Shown: positions 11,724 through 23,785, counted from the first letter of the stretch. The stretch: 64,000 nucleotides of DNA from Sthenelais limicola (GCA_942159475.1 OW804097.1:9081685-9145684); one strand, 5' to 3'. Numbers and translations: made by a program. Notes: generated from the sequence alone by a model not told the origin.

Positions 11724-14210
11724 TCATAAGGCTGTCTGGTCGGACTGTGAAGATGCCGGACAGCTGGACTCCTCTGGACCGGCACTCTCACCGTCTGTCT
11801 TCTGCTTTTTACGTGCACGCGATTCTGCCATGACTTCTTCAATAGTCCTGCGGTCTCGCTTGTTCTCGGCGGACACTGGATGGATAGAGAGAGAAGAGAT
11901 AAGTTGAGGTGCCAAATCATGAAATCACAGTGTAGTGTACTTGTTATTTGTGCAATGTTTTTTTACCAGGACTAGTTCAGCTCTTAAAGCTGGCCTTTCA
12001 CTTGTGTGTGGATGGGGAGGTGTAACTTTAGGTGAGTGAGTGAGAATGGTTGCTTTACGCCTTTATCAACACATTGAAAGGTTATATCAAGGGCGGGAGA
12101 GCTGAGAGGGAGGCAGTTTATGATCTTACCCAGGACTAGAGATAGAGAAGAAGGGAGAGAGAGACAGAGAAAAGAGACAGAAAGGCACTTTATGGTCATA
12201 CCCAGGACCTGTAACTTAGGGGTGACGCCAAAATATGGTTGCAACGGCTGCAACCATGGTTGCGTCCAAAGAGGAATTATAGTTGTGTCCAGTTCAGAGA
12301 CCAGTACATATATGACAACAAGCTCTCATACTGGTCACGGACCGGTCCTGGTCAGCATTCAGTTATCACTACTTCACTGAAATTTGACCACACTATCACT
12401 GAAAAAATGTCATCAGGGTCGCAGCTGACATCACCCCATTGACATCACCCCATTACCAGGACTATGACAGCTCATACAGGCTATTCTTCCACTGGTGTCT
12501 GTGGGACTTGAGGTTGGGGGGGGGGGGGGGGGGCAGGGGGTAGGAGGTGGATCTTTACCAGGGGTCTGACATTTCGGGCACATTAACACTTGATGAAAGG
12601 TTTTCAGATAAGAATACTTTATATCTGAATATTTTATTGGACTTAACACAGTCTCACATAACTATATTTTTAAATTAGGCTGAGTTAGTAAAATTTGTTA
12701 ATCTCAAATCTAGAGTTAGTTATAAAATGCAAGGGGAAGAGCAAAATACTGCTTCAGAAATCATCGATTTGAGCGAAATAAATTAGCTAATTTGACCTAG
12801 TAAAATTCATACAATAAATGGTAGTATACTGCCCCAGGAGGTAGTGGAAGACCAGCTATAGGAGGCTGGTAAAATGTGATCTGTTTCATGAAAATGAGTC
12901 CTAAGTCGCAAAATATGGATTTGGGGATATCATCTTATTTGAAAAGAGGAGATCAAGCTGGTTCCAATGGTAGTAAACAGGAAGGAAATCTAAGAAAAAA
13001 TAGTCTTTACATTTTATGTTTGATATTTTTATTTTTGAAAAAAAAAAGAAAAAAAAAAAGAAGTTTGCAATGTTTCTGGGTGGGTAATTACCAGTAAATT
13101 AACTAAATATACTCCATACGAAGGCCTTCAAAACGCAAGGATATATCTATTACTATGTCTCAAAATTTGTTTAAATGGATTTATATGACTATAAGTATTA
13201 TTAAACCCTCTAAATATCAGAGCATTTCAATAAATAGATCTTGTGGAAAAAACACTTTGAAAAATATCAATTTAGCGACTTGTGACTCATTTTACTGGAA
13301 CACAAATGTCATATGAATGAAGAAAACGTACCACATCCATAGGCCCGGTTTGAGGAGTTGATTTTCTCTGCATTGTTGGCAGCGCTCTTGCTGAGCATGT
13401 GTTCATACTTGGTTCTGTAAGATGCACCACTAGGTGTCACTTCTGGCTTCCTCTCAGTCTTTAGAGCCTCCTGAGCCAAACGTACATTGTCCTGCAGAAA
13501 CATGGGTAAACAATTCATTTAACTTTTAAATACACATGTAAGAGTGACGAATATTCCAAGCAAGAAAGACACATGAGTCAGTTACCTGATTAATTACGCT
13601 TTATATGAGGAAGATTTACCAAACTAATAAGTTCTAAATTTATTTATTTAATTTTGTTTCTGATCTTGACCTTTGGTCTTACTTTGGACTTAGTTAAATA
13701 GTTAGGTCTAGATAGACACAGCGGTGGGCGGAAGACCATGGTTATTCTGCATTGGATTATCATCTGTGAGCCCATATCTCAATGTTAATGTCCTCAATTG
13801 ATTATTAGAACTTCATAGTGCAATGTACTTGTTTGTTGATAACTTAACTGTCGTTATTACAGAAGATGTGCTGTATAAAAATACTAAATAAAAGAACAAT
13901 GTATATTTTGCAGAAAAATAAAGATTAAATTGCACCTTTGTCAAGTTGTCTGACTCTGGCATTATGCACTTGCTTGTGCAAGCAATAGTATATGAGTAAC
14001 TATTTTATGAGCATTACATATTTGACAAAGAAACTGTTTGTTCCTAGTTCCATGGCTTTGTCTCTCAGGATACCATGCACTAAGCAGAGTATAACAGGAC
14101 CAAAATAAATAAGAATTTACCCGTTTTTGTGCCAGAAGTTTTGCCTGTTCAGGCCCCCACTCCTCCCCTCGCCTGTAGGCGGACAGCTCGTCATCACATG
14201 GCGCAAACTC
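11724..14210 (-). CDS. 3' part of an unrecognised basic, probably nuclear protein (last three exons)
   Basis: Three exons join in a consistent frame: 14121-14210 (phase 0, donor GTAAAT), 13332-13491 (acceptor CTGCAG, donor GTACGT, ending in phase 1) and 11724-11875 (acceptor CATCCAG, ending in TGA). Together they give 133 residues plus the stop. The protein is hydrophilic and charged: a W-containing RRGEEWGPEQAKLLAQKR segment, then a Lys/Arg/Glu-rich stretch with SYRTKYEHMLSKSAANNAEK, then RRTIEEVMAESRARKKQK, which looks like a nuclear localisation signal, and a Ser/acidic C-terminus. I do not recognise the family. Low-complexity helical character suggests an RNA-processing or chromatin accessory protein, but that is inference. 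Upstream exons must lie beyond 14210, perhaps in or near the sequence gap. The gene is head-to-head with NDUFB5, so a shared bidirectional promoter is plausible. Confidence 0.75.
12040..12215. repeat. Dispersed repeat carrying one unit of the NDUFB5-intron minisatellite
   Basis: This stretch is the reverse complement of the right flank of the minisatellite at 17.86-18.83 kb. It has CTTTATCAACACATTGAAAG, CAAGGGCGGGAGAGCTGAGA and AGGCAGTTTATG, followed by a single GGAGAGAGAGACAGAGAAAAG unit. It is a second genomic copy of the same transposable sequence, without the expansion. Confidence 0.7.
12514..12545. repeat. Poly-G run
   Basis: A run of about 18 or more G's followed by CAGGGGG. This is a homopolymer, and its length may be uncertain in the assembly. 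Confidence 0.9.
12871..13320. mobile_element. MITE family B, full-length copy
   Basis: The left end reads GTGATCTGTTTCATGAAAATGAG, followed by TCGCAAAAT. The right end is its reverse complement, with TTTAGCGACTTGTGACTCA and TTTTACTGGAACACA. The copy is about 450 bp and non-coding. Its right end lies next to the 13332 splice donor of the minus-strand gene. Related copies or fragments lie at about 28.92, 37.15 and 43.96 kb. Confidence 0.75.
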
Positions 14211-14355
14211 CTGGAATATAAATGTGATGATTCAGTGTATTTATCCGTATTATTACAGTACATTATATAATTGTATAATTACAGCAATGTTCTCAACATG
14301 ACCTGAAGAATTTAAGTTTAAACCATTATTACACACGTGATTAGTATGAGATGTG

Positions 14356-14749
14356 CAGTTTGGGGTGCAGTTTGGTTCATCCGAACTGTTCATGTGATCA
14401 GTTCGGGCTTCCATGGTTACACATGACTAAATGACGCAATCTAATTGGTGTAACGTCTCTGGTCTGAGCTAAATACTTGTACAAATGGCGTCGTCACCAG
14501 CTGCGTACGGATTGTGTTGAATTGAGCCTCTTCGAGCTAAACTTTATGCTAAACAGGTTAGATATATTTTCTAACCATTAAATCATGATCATTTCCGTGT
14601 GTAATAAATAGCAAATGGCACTCTGTTCGGGTTCGAACCAATCTCAACACAATCAGAAAACAGAACTCACCCCTTCGGGGCTCTGCCTGTTTTCTGATGT
14701 GTATTGATCGGTTTGAACCCTCCATTGTGCCATTTGCTATAAGAGTTTG
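14356..14749. mobile_element. Hairpin-ended element (family E), copy 1, truncated by the gap
   Basis: The left part (CGAACTGTTCATGTGATCAG, TGACTAAATGACGCAATCT) is shared with 48.1-48.2 kb. The right part, 14609-14740, is a long imperfect palindrome. Its arms read AATAGCAAATGGCACTCTG... and ...CATTGTGCCATTTGCTAT, with an inner stem AATCAGAAAACAG / CTGTTTTCTGAT, capped by CCCCTTCGGGG. The assembly gap starts nine bases later. Confidence 0.65.
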
Positions 14750-14949
14750 NNNNNNNNNNNNNNNNNNNNNNNNNNNNNNNNNNNNNNNNNNNNNNNNNNN
14801 NNNNNNNNNNNNNNNNNNNNNNNNNNNNNNNNNNNNNNNNNNNNNNNNNNNNNNNNNNNNNNNNNNNNNNNNNNNNNNNNNNNNNNNNNNNNNNNNNNNN
14901 NNNNNNNNNNNNNNNNNNNNNNNNNNNNNNNNNNNNNNNNNNNNNNNNN
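14750..14949. other. Assembly gap (200 N)
   Basis: Exactly 200 undetermined bases. The length is probably nominal. The gap abuts a long hairpin and lies where the 5' exons of two divergent genes would be expected. Confidence 0.99.
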
Positions 14950-15309
14950 ATTTTGTTGTCTGATTATGTGTAAATCATTCTTAAACAGTCTAGGGAATTA
15001 TGACCTTGGCTAAGCCTAAACCGTTTCATAGGAATAGGCAGCGGTGACATAAATTGATAAAAACGGACGGAAACTAATCACCAACTACTCAGTTGACAGT
15101 GTTGTTTCTTGCTGGATTTATTTCTCACTTAAATTCCAGCTTTCAAATGAAGGGTTCTTTGAAAATATCAGAGTTTGGCTCATTTATGCCAGAGGATTTT
15201 ACATAAGTAAAGTTTATTAGTTTGGCAGATGTGGGCGATAATAGACGCTCTCTCCTGTCACTCTCCGTCCTGTCACTGTGACTCTGTCTGTCTCTCGGTC
15301 TTCTCCCGC

Positions 15310-15334
15310 CCCCCCCCCCCCCCCCCCCCCCCCC
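15310..15334. repeat. Poly-C run
   Basis: A run of more than 20 C's inside a pyrimidine-rich stretch (CTCTCTCC and TCTGTCTCTCGG around it). It is non-coding. Confidence 0.9.
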
Positions 15335-15946
15335 TCGGCCCTCTCACTCTTTCTCAGCGCCTGAACCCTCTATTTAGGCTTATTTAGACAAAATCTGGCT
15401 GTCATTTCTTTATTTATTAACATTTATGTTACAGAAACATTTATCATATAATTTCGAAGATATTTTTTCTATCCCTTCTGGCCTTCAAATAACATGCAAC
15501 ATAGCTACCTACCAACATTTTCCCCCGGGCACTTTTCATTTTACTTTCACCAAAGTGATAAAGGCCAATATTTATTTAGCATAATTGTCACATGTTACTG
15601 TAATAGTCTCTATGGCCCCGTCAAACGGTAGGCTACACATTCTTTAAAAACATTCAATGAAAGTATGTATTTATTCCTGTGTATAGAATTTATTCAAATG
15701 TACTAGATTGCACCATTTAAGAGTTATCAAGTTTTCAAAATGGTCTCGGAGGGGTGGTTGGAGTTGGGTTGCGGGGGGGGGGGGGGGCAAACCCGCCTTG
15801 GATCCTCTCTTTAAAGAAGTTCCATTATATGTTCCTACCCTTACTGGCATCCCTGACCATAATTTAATATTCAACTAACTAAAGATTAAACCACGTGGAG
15901 TCATTACTTCCAAGCTATTTTACTTACATGTTCTTTCTGTTGCCAG

Positions 15947-18900
15947 TCATGGCTCGGTTCAGCGGAGGTAACGCTATGCAGCCCCTGCCCAGTCGCTTTG
16001 AGTGGCGCAGATGGAAGGACCATGTGGTAAGTCTATTAAACGTTTTTTCTTTTTTTTATTACTGATCAGGGCTCGAAAAAAAACCTACCAACTTCACTTG
16101 CCCTTTGGCAATTGCCAAAGTGGCAAGTGAAGTTGGTAGTTTTTTTTATTGCAAATGGCAACCAAAATTTACTTGCCCAAAATCATTTCCCACTTGCCAA
16201 AATTTATTTGCAGAATTATAAATGAAATCGCACTGATCTGTATGTATCTGGTTTCATTGTAAGTAGACATCACAACATGACTTTGAAATCGGCGCCATAG
16301 AGATTTTCACTTGCCCAATCGGGCAACTAACATTACATTTTACTTGCACAGAGACATTTTTTAGTTGCCCCTGAGCCCTGCAGAGACATTTTTTAGTTGC
16401 CCCAGGCAACTAAACATAAGTTTTTTCGAGCCCTGTTGTTACCTTGTTTTGCACTGCATGATCTGGACCGACTATAACTATTATCAATATCTTGAGGCGT
16501 CTTCAATTGAGTTGATTTTTAAGGTTGGAAAAATTGCTTCAAATAGTGGTTGCCCTGAGGACAACCACTTTCCAAAATATGGTTGTCCGACATATATCAC
16601 AAAATAAAGGTAGATAAAACCTGGTTGCCCGGGGGACGCCCAAATATATTCATCTTTGGTTGACAACCAGGCCGCAGGATGTTTCCAACCCTGATTCTAT
16701 TCCTTCAAGTATAATGTTGTAGGGATAGTTAATGTTGTATATAAAGATATTTATTCCAGCTAAACGTGCAATTATACACTGTTCTCAGTTATAGCTGTAC
16801 ATCAAAATTAATCCTGAATAAATCAATGAAATGATCACGATCTTATCGATTCATTTTGAACGTAATGGTTGAAAATGTAATTGTTTATCAATCCAAGATA
16901 TTTAGTCCCCTGGGTACCATTGTTTGTAGTCTGGTTATCCTTATCGATTTAAGTGGTTCTTTAGATAATAATATCATATCACAAATATATTCTAAGAAAA
17001 AAACTCACTCTCTTGCGTCTAAACTCAATATCATGATATTAAAATTACTATTCAAAAATAGTTTTACGAAAGAAAAAATACATCCGAGAAAATACTGGAA
17101 TGAATAATCCAGCAGGTGGTCGGACACATACCAAATATAGACCAAATCTAAGATACGATGTTTTAGGCAAAGTGGAGTGACTTGTATGATATATTATTTA
17201 TTTCCAGTCAAGCCCATGGTAACAAACTAATAATGAAATCTACTCTGGAAATGGGGAGCCTTCATCTATTGTACTCATTACATAGGTCTATCAGAAACAA
17301 ACATGAATTAAATGGAATCTTGTGAGCAATGTGTGATGTTTATTGCCTGTGTTTCAGCACTTCATGTTGGCCTTGGGTCTGATCCCCATGGGTGCCCTCG
17401 TCACCACCGTCAACATATTCCACGGTCAGTATCTTGTACAACAACATTATTACTGTATTATAATTTAGTTTTATACTGTCATTATATAAACAAATTAAAG
17501 TTTTTCCGTGAACACCTATCATATAGATGTGGTAAGGCTACAACTTTTTCTTATAAGGATCTTAGGTGATGATGATTTAGAGACAAATAAACCCACACTG
17601 ATGGGCTCTATTGGACAATAAGAATATCTTCAGACACAATTGCGATTGCCCAGATCTTAAGAGACTGTCTATGATTTTTGGCCAAATAAACATGTCTGGA
17701 ACTATTTTTCAGGTCGTTGTGAGCTGGCAGAGATACCCGATGACTACGAACCCAAACACTGGGAATATTACCATGTGAGTAAACAATGCGGGGACCTGCT
17801 CTCCCAGCATTCTCTTCTACCATGGTCCTAAAGCTTCCCTGTTGCCATGGCCCTAAAGTATCCTGTATGCCTTTCTGTCTCTTTTTCTCTGTCTCTCTCT
17901 CCCTTCTTCTCTATCTCTATTTCCTGGGTAAGACCATAAAGTGCCTTTCTGTCTCTTTTTCTCTTGTCTCTCTCTCCCTTCTTCTCTATCTCTATTTCCT
18001 GGGTAAGACCATAAAGTGCCTTTCTGTCTCTTTTTCTCTTGTCTCTCTCTCCCTTCTTCTCTACCTCTATTTCCTGGGTAAGACCATAAACTGCCTTTCT
18101 GTCTCTTTTTCTCTGTCTCTCTCTCCCTTCTTCTCTATCTCTATTTCCTGGGTAAGACCATAAAGTGCCTTTCTGTCTCTTTTTCTCTTGTCTCTCTCTC
18201 CCTTCTTCTCTATCTCTATTTCCTGGGTAAGACCATAAAGTGCCTTTCTGTCTCTTTTTCTCTTGTCTCTCTCTCCCTTCTTCTCTATCTCTATTTCCTG
18301 GGTAAGACCATAAAGTGCCTTTCTGTCTCTTTTTCTCTTGTCTCTCTCTCCCTTCTTCTCTATCTCTATTTCCTGGGTAAGACCATAAAGTGCCTTTCTG
18401 TCTCTTTTTCTCTTGTCTCTCTCTCCCTTCTTCTCTATCTCTATTTCCTGGGTAAGACCATAAAGTGCCTTTCTGTCTCTTTTTCTCTGTCTCTCTCTCC
18501 CTTCTTCTCTATCTCTATTTCCTGGGTAAGACCATAAAGTGCCTTTCTGTCTCTTTTTCTCTTGTCTCTCTCTCCCTTCTTCTCTACCTCTATTTCCTGG
18601 GTAAGACCATAAAGTGCCTTTCTGTCTCTTTTCTCTGTCTCTCTCTCCCTTCTTCTCTACCTCTATTTCCTGGGTAAGACCATAAAGTGCCTTTCCGTCT
18701 CTTTTCTCTGTCTCTCTCTCCCTTCTTCTCTATCTCTATTTCCTGGTTAAGATAATAAACTGCCTCCCTCTCAGCTCTCCCGCCCTTGATATAACCTTTC
18801 AATGTGTTGATAAGGGCGTGAGCAACCAATCTCACTCATTCACTCATCCTGTTGTCATGGCCCTAAAGTGTCCCTGTTGCCATGGTCCTAAAGTAAAGCA

Positions 18901-21519
18901 TCCCTGTTGCCATGTCCCTGGCGCTGCGTTCCTAGCACTGTGGCCCTAAAGCATCCCTGTTGCCATGGTCTCAAGTTTCACGGTCGCCATGGTTTACCTT
19001 TGAATTGATTTCAAGATTGTCCGGTCCTACGCTATGGAAATGTCCTCAATAACTTTTCAGCATATTGATTGAAAACTTGGTCAAATATAAATCCACCCCA
19101 CCCCACCCAACACACACAGTAATTTAGTTAATTAGTAATTATCTTAGGCTAAAACAGAGCTGTACATGAATACATACACGCTCTGGTTAAAACAACTGAT
19201 CGTCTTTACCCACCAGTCTTTATTATCCAGAAGTTCACATTTTGTATTCAAGTTCATCAGTTGTTCTGTCTTTCTCTCCCACTACTGTAGCACCCCATTC
19301 AGCGATGGTTTGCACGATATGTCTACGACAGCCACGAGAAAATCTACGAGCGCCATTTACATTATATTAATGAAGAAAATCAGAAACGTATGCTTAGGTA
19401 AGTGCAAAGGTTTAAAGGCAAAGTGAGTGTCTAGTGGAAAATTGCAGTAAATGTAATTTTTCAGAAATGTTGGTATATATTCAGTGTTATGAGAACATCC
19501 ATGGTGAATATAGCGGGGTTTTTTTTCAGTGAAATTGTTTACATTATGTATTGGCCTTTAATGGACAAAAAAAGACTTTTTCTGACTCAGTTATGTCTAG
19601 ACAAAATTGAGTTCTCACAAATTGATTTCTGACAAATTTCTGTATATGTCATAGAACATTAATAATAGCTCAAGATGTTTAGTTCAACGTATCAATATAA
19701 TTACAATATAGAATAGTTCTGAAATGTTACCTACATCAACCCCTAAAACAGATAATTCGTTATAATCGCCCATATGCCTGAGAGAACACTTAAACAGACT
19801 TATCCGTTATTTATTTACTCCCGCAACCCTATGTGTTGCTCATAAAAATCTAAATTTTAATTCAACTTCCCTACGGTAAATATCTAAAAGTTATACAATT
19901 TTTAAATTTTCTAACCCCTATAGATTCCTATATTTTCTGAAAGATATTTCTATATTACTGTTGGAATCTATTGAATGGCCTTGAAAATTCAAACCTGGTT
20001 TCCTACCAATTTTTCATTTGATTATTGATGAAAAATATTTGATCTAATGCCGTGATAGCATAAAATATTTGGAATAAATTTCCCAGTCCCAAATTTCCCA
20101 ATCTATATTTTTTTTTTTTAATTTTTTTTTCCCCTTTTGTTTAACGGCGGGCCTTATTGAGTCTCCGGCGGCCGTCATAACGTCTCCGGCGGTGCGCCGG
20201 AGACTTTCTATGTGGGGAAAACCCTGTATAAAAACTCCTATATTTTACCAACACCCTGTTATGAGCCCGGCAGGTGTCAGAATAAAGGAAATACCGCCAT
20301 TGCTAAAGTCCTCGTTTTTTTCAAATCTTGAGTGGAGGGAGATCATAAACTAACGCTCGTATAAGTCCTTTCCAAATCTTGTTTTTCTTGTCTTTGAAGT
20401 CAATATTTGACTGTATACAGCCAGTGTCAGCATACTTTGTTCAGCTCTTAACAGTTCCAAAAAAGAAGAATTCTTTGTATCCAATACCGGTAGGCCTACT
20501 TATAATCTGGTATACATTTTTTTATTACTTGATTTTGACCAGTTAATGGTCCAAATAAAAAGTGTAACAATCAATTTCACAACCCTCTTTTTCAGCCGAA
20601 TAACAAGCTAAAGAATCTGAAATTCAGACGGTTGGCAGCACCCCTCCCCAACATTTTTTTTATTACATTTGAAAGGTCAAGTACATTTAATAAACGACGA
20701 ATCATTATCAATGATTCACAAAAAAGAAAAAAACAGCTATCCACCACATGCTCTCAGACGTCGCCTTTGCTATATAATGATAAAACATAAATGTTATTTA
20801 TATATAAAAAAAGAAAATGGAAAAGAAAAGAAACATACTAAATCATGTAATTATAATGGTAACACCGAATCCCTTTTTTGGTATTTTTCCTCGACCAAAT
20901 AGATGGCCTCTATATTAGGTGGTATCACATAATGTTAGTTGAAAATCATTACAGAAAAGAAAGGTATGTCCGCAGCCTTATCGATCTATTATGTATTCTC
21001 TGACTTACATAAACATTTACCAACTGTTACAACAAAAATAAACAAGATTTATAACATTTTTCTCAGGTTCAGTCCCTGCGAATCCAAATAAATACTCATA
21101 GTATTCTAAAGGGTGGTCTCCACTTGCTGCGGTAAGCTCTGCGTTCAGCTCTGCAGTAAGCCTTGCGATGGTGCTGTGATGGTGAGAAGTGGCGAGGTCC
21201 TGCCTACATGGCCAGTGATCCATGTAGACAGGACCTGGTCGTTCCTCTCCACCTACAGAACCAGCACAACACCATCGCAAGGCTTACCGCAGCGCTTACC
21301 GCAGTCAGTGGAGACCCTTAATACAGGAATATATCTATTTCTAACCAGTTGTCCACCATTTTACTCCGATTCAGGTTAACAGAGAACAAGGTACGACATC
21401 TCATGGGAGAACGTCAGGACGTCAAGGGCTGGTACTACGTCGGCAAGAACGCCAGACGTGCTTACGTCGCCAGAGAATTCTATGACAGTACTGACGAAGA
21501 CGCCACCACTCCAAAATAA
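15947..21519 (+). CDS. NDUFB5: NADH dehydrogenase (ubiquinone) 1 beta subcomplex subunit 5, complex I accessory subunit
   Basis: The exons are 15947-16026 (ATG at 15949), 17358-17424, 17713-17774, 19291-19397 and 21375-21519 (TAA). All have GT-AG borders and matching phases and give 152 aa. The product fits the SGDH/NDUFB5 family: a short basic N-terminus, one membrane helix (LGLIPMGALVTTVNIF), then the hallmark CELAEIPDDYEPKHWEYY, HPIQRWFARYVYDSHEKIYE and the C-terminal KVRHLMGERQDVKGWYY. It is an accessory subunit of the complex I membrane arm in the mitochondrial inner membrane. The first visible exon is preceded by a strong acceptor (TTCTTTCTGTTGCCAG), and the family normally has a roughly 46-residue transit peptide. 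A 5' exon encoding the targeting sequence probably lies upstream, perhaps in the N gap, and ATG 15949 may be internal. A poly(A) signal AATAAA lies at 21788. Confidence 0.93.
16066..16435. mobile_element. MITE with CAGGGCTCGAAAAAA ends
   Basis: The left end, CAGGGCTCGAAAAAAAAC, is mirrored by TTTTTTCGAGCCCTG at the right end. Inside is a nearly perfect hairpin around CTACCAACTTCACTTGCC / GGCAAGTGAAGTTGGTAG and several TTGCCC-rich blocks. The CAGGG start is hAT-like, by inference. It lies in NDUFB5 intron 1 of the visible gene. Confidence 0.7.
17862..18765. repeat. Pyrimidine-rich minisatellite, 12 units of about 75 bp, in an NDUFB5 intron
   Basis: Each unit carries TGCCTTTCTGTCTCTTTTTC, TCTCTCCCTTCTTCTCTA and CTATTTCCTGGGTAAGACCA. 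Unit lengths vary between about 73 and 79 bp through TT/CTTG indels. The last unit is degenerate (TTAAGATAATAAACTG) and leads into the dispersed-repeat flank that is also found at 12.04-12.12 kb. Every unit contains a GGGTAAGA string resembling a 5' splice site. Confidence 0.92.
20184..20206. repeat. GC-rich perfect hairpin
   Basis: GTCTCCGGCG, a short loop, then CGCCGGAGAC, within an otherwise AT-rich intron. A related GTCTCCGGCGGCCG lies about 23 bp upstream. No function is assignable. Confidence 0.6.
21111..21318. mobile_element. MITE family D copy 1 (GGGTGGTCTCCACT ends)
   Basis: The left end, GGGTGGTCTCCACTTGCTGC, and the right end, GCAGTCAGTGGAGACCC, are inverted. The inner blocks CTTGCGATGGTGCTGTG / CACCATCGCAAGG are also palindromic. 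Flanking TAA on both sides is compatible with a 3-bp target duplication. The second copy is at 63794-63955. This one lies 57 bp before the last NDUFB5 exon. Confidence 0.75.
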
Positions 21520-21787
21520 GCTCCTATCATCTCTGCCTTTGTAACGAAAACGTCTTGTTTCTGCGCTTCAAGACCACTTGTCCTCGGGCCCAGTTTGTCA
21601 AACAACAGGACCAACGACCCAGAAAAGAAGTTTCAAAACTGGATAGTGATGGCAGAAAGTATAGCATGTATAAAGACACTATAAAACGGGAAAGATGCCA
21701 TCAGATATTGAGATCTCCATACTCCGTATTGATCAAGGTTTATTTGACCTTCCGATGGAAGCGTCGGCCATTTGGCTGACAATTGTG

Positions 21788-21793
21788 AATAAA
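21788..21793 (+). promoter_or_regulatory. Poly(A) signal of NDUFB5
   Basis: A canonical AATAAA about 270 bp after the stop codon, in an AT-rich 3'UTR. No better signal lies between the stop and this site. Confidence 0.6.
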
Positions 21794-22686
21794 AAATATT
21801 AAAATTATTCCAATTGTTCTGCTTTTTAAGAAATTTGTGGAACGGATTATTTCAGTATTTTCACAAACTAGATTGGGCAGGTAATTATTTTTTTAAATAA
21901 ATTTTATTGGTCAAAGTTTCACAAAGGGATAATTCTCATTCGCCAAGTGCAACTTAATCATTTGATTTGACTACATCATTACCTTTTAACATTTACCTTT
22001 TTAATTCATTTAATTACATACAGACACTCTACATATTATTTCACACGATCAATTAATGGTGTTAATATTTAATTTAATATGCTTTCATTTTAGCATAGGT
22101 TAGGCGTTTCCTCATTTTATGTCCTAACATCTTATAGTGTTTTATTGATTGCTTGATGATTGCAAACAGAGGAATCCAAAGCTAAGTTGAAGTGTGCAGA
22201 CATTTTGTACACCACTACACAGTAATAATGTGTCGTTTGTACCGAGTTAAACATACTATACTATGTACTTGTTAAAGTAAAGCAATAACTATTAATTTAA
22301 ATTATAACGTAAATCCACACATTTTAGACAAAGTCAATACCAAGTACAACTTGTTATTTCACATTTTCTGTTTAATCTGCTAAAGTAATGCATTATTTAT
22401 AGTATAACATTAGTCAGGGTCTCCGCCCGGCCTGGAAAAGCCTTGAATTTGGACAAAGATTAAAGGCCTGAAAATCTGCATATTGGTCGAAGGGCACAAA
22501 ATCATTTTTTGGGCCTTAAATTCTTTTGGAATCTATTAAATTGCCTTGATATTTTTGTAAATTCTTAAGTTTCTTAAATTTTCCCTTGACTGCCCCTCTC
22601 ACACCATACACTTAGTGGTTTAGAAAGTAAAATTTAAAAATTAGTGATTGATATAAAATCTAAATATAAAACTTGTTAAATACTGT

Positions 22687-22872
22687 AGTGGCCCGTTTAT
22701 AAGCCGGGACCTGTTTATAAGCCTATCTCGAATGCAGGCCGGGGGTATGAGGGTCATGAAAAAATAAAATCCTCTAAAATTTAATTCTCAATTAAAAGCC
22801 TATCTCAATTGCAAGCCGGGGTTAAAGGGGGATCGAAACAAATATAAGCCCGGGCTTATGAACGGGCCACTA
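22687..22872. mobile_element. MITE with GTGGCCCGTTTATAAGCC ends
   Basis: The left end GTGGCCCGTTTATAAGCCGG and right end CCGGGCTTATGAACGGGCCAC are inverted, and TA flanks both sides. Inner blocks repeat the motif (AAGCCTATCTCGAATGCAGGCCGG, cited here only by its ends AAGCCTATCTC and GCAGGCCGG). About 186 bp, non-coding. Confidence 0.75.
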
Positions 22873-23391
22873 TGGTACATCATTGGCCTATGTATAACAA
22901 CTTTAGTTCTACAACGCCCTTCTGTCATTTGCTTCTGAGAACAGAGAAAAGGACTGGGAAAATCTGGATCTATGATCTGGCGGGCCGCGGTTTGTTGTTT
23001 ATTCCAAATATATATGTGGGATTTTATTTAAAATTGACTTCGAATTTGTTCGGTTTTTGGAATTTGTTGTTTCATTATTTTTCCTCCCTTGACCCTATGT
23101 AAAATTTGTTTGGATTTTTGACAAATTTGATATTCCTATTACAAGATCATTTAGAAATGAGATTCAATTGGTGATTTCCATCGTCATGGAGAAGGAAAAC
23201 GATGTATCAAAAATTGCATGAACGGCAGCATTTTGCTTCATTTCCCGCCATTTATGTTATTTTCCCAAATGGGAGAAGAATTATCAATTTTAATGGTAAC
23301 ATTTCAATAAAGATAGGAGGGGATATTTAGAAGGTTCAATACGTCGAGCAAGTTCTGATCTGTTTCTGTTTATTGATAGCCAACATCACAT

Positions 23392-23566
23392 GGGTCAGAT
23401 TTTAAGAAAATGTACAATTCATTTCCTCCAATCCTCTGAAATAGCCAACATTTAAGACTAAAATTAGCTTCAAAACATAGTTTAACATAGCAAATCTGAT
23501 ACTTTAAATCAACACAATATCAAATATACCCAGATATACCCGGTACATTTTCTGAAAATCTGACCC
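23392..23566. mobile_element. MITE family A copy, TSD ACAT
   Basis: The left end GGGTCAGATTTTAAGAAAAT and right end TTTTCTGAAAATCTGACCC are inverted and flanked by ACAT on both sides. It is shorter than the roughly 235-bp family norm because of an internal deletion. Confidence 0.8.
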
Positions 23567-23684
23567 ACATAGGGACATAAGTCACAATCTGACCTGTCAT
23601 ATTCTGATCGTTGCTCAATAGTGGCACCACCTGGTGAGTGTTTCTAACACTACTTAAGGCTCTGGGTGAACATCATGATACATG

Positions 23685-23785
23685 GGTCCGATTTTCAGAA
23701 AATGTACAATTGGCAGCTCTACACATTTAGGAAGTTCTGCTAAATTAGGCTGCAATTAAACTAAATTAGACTGCAATAATTCCAT
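23685..23785. mobile_element. MITE family A fragment
   Basis: The left end GGGTCCGATTTTCAGAAAAT is present, followed by AATTGGCAGCTCTACACATTT and CTAAATTAGGCTGCAATT. The other half of the element is missing. Confidence 0.7.

Noticed and set aside
14625..14640. tRNA B-box-like GGTTCGAACC
   Set aside because: It has no A box or cloverleaf. It lies inside the arm of a long palindrome.
14697..15013. Two open frames running through the N gap
   Set aside because: They exist only because N codons were not read as stops.
17786..18677. Frames with repeated LSLLLYLYFLGKTIKCLSV
   Set aside because: They are translations of the NDUFB5-intron minisatellite.
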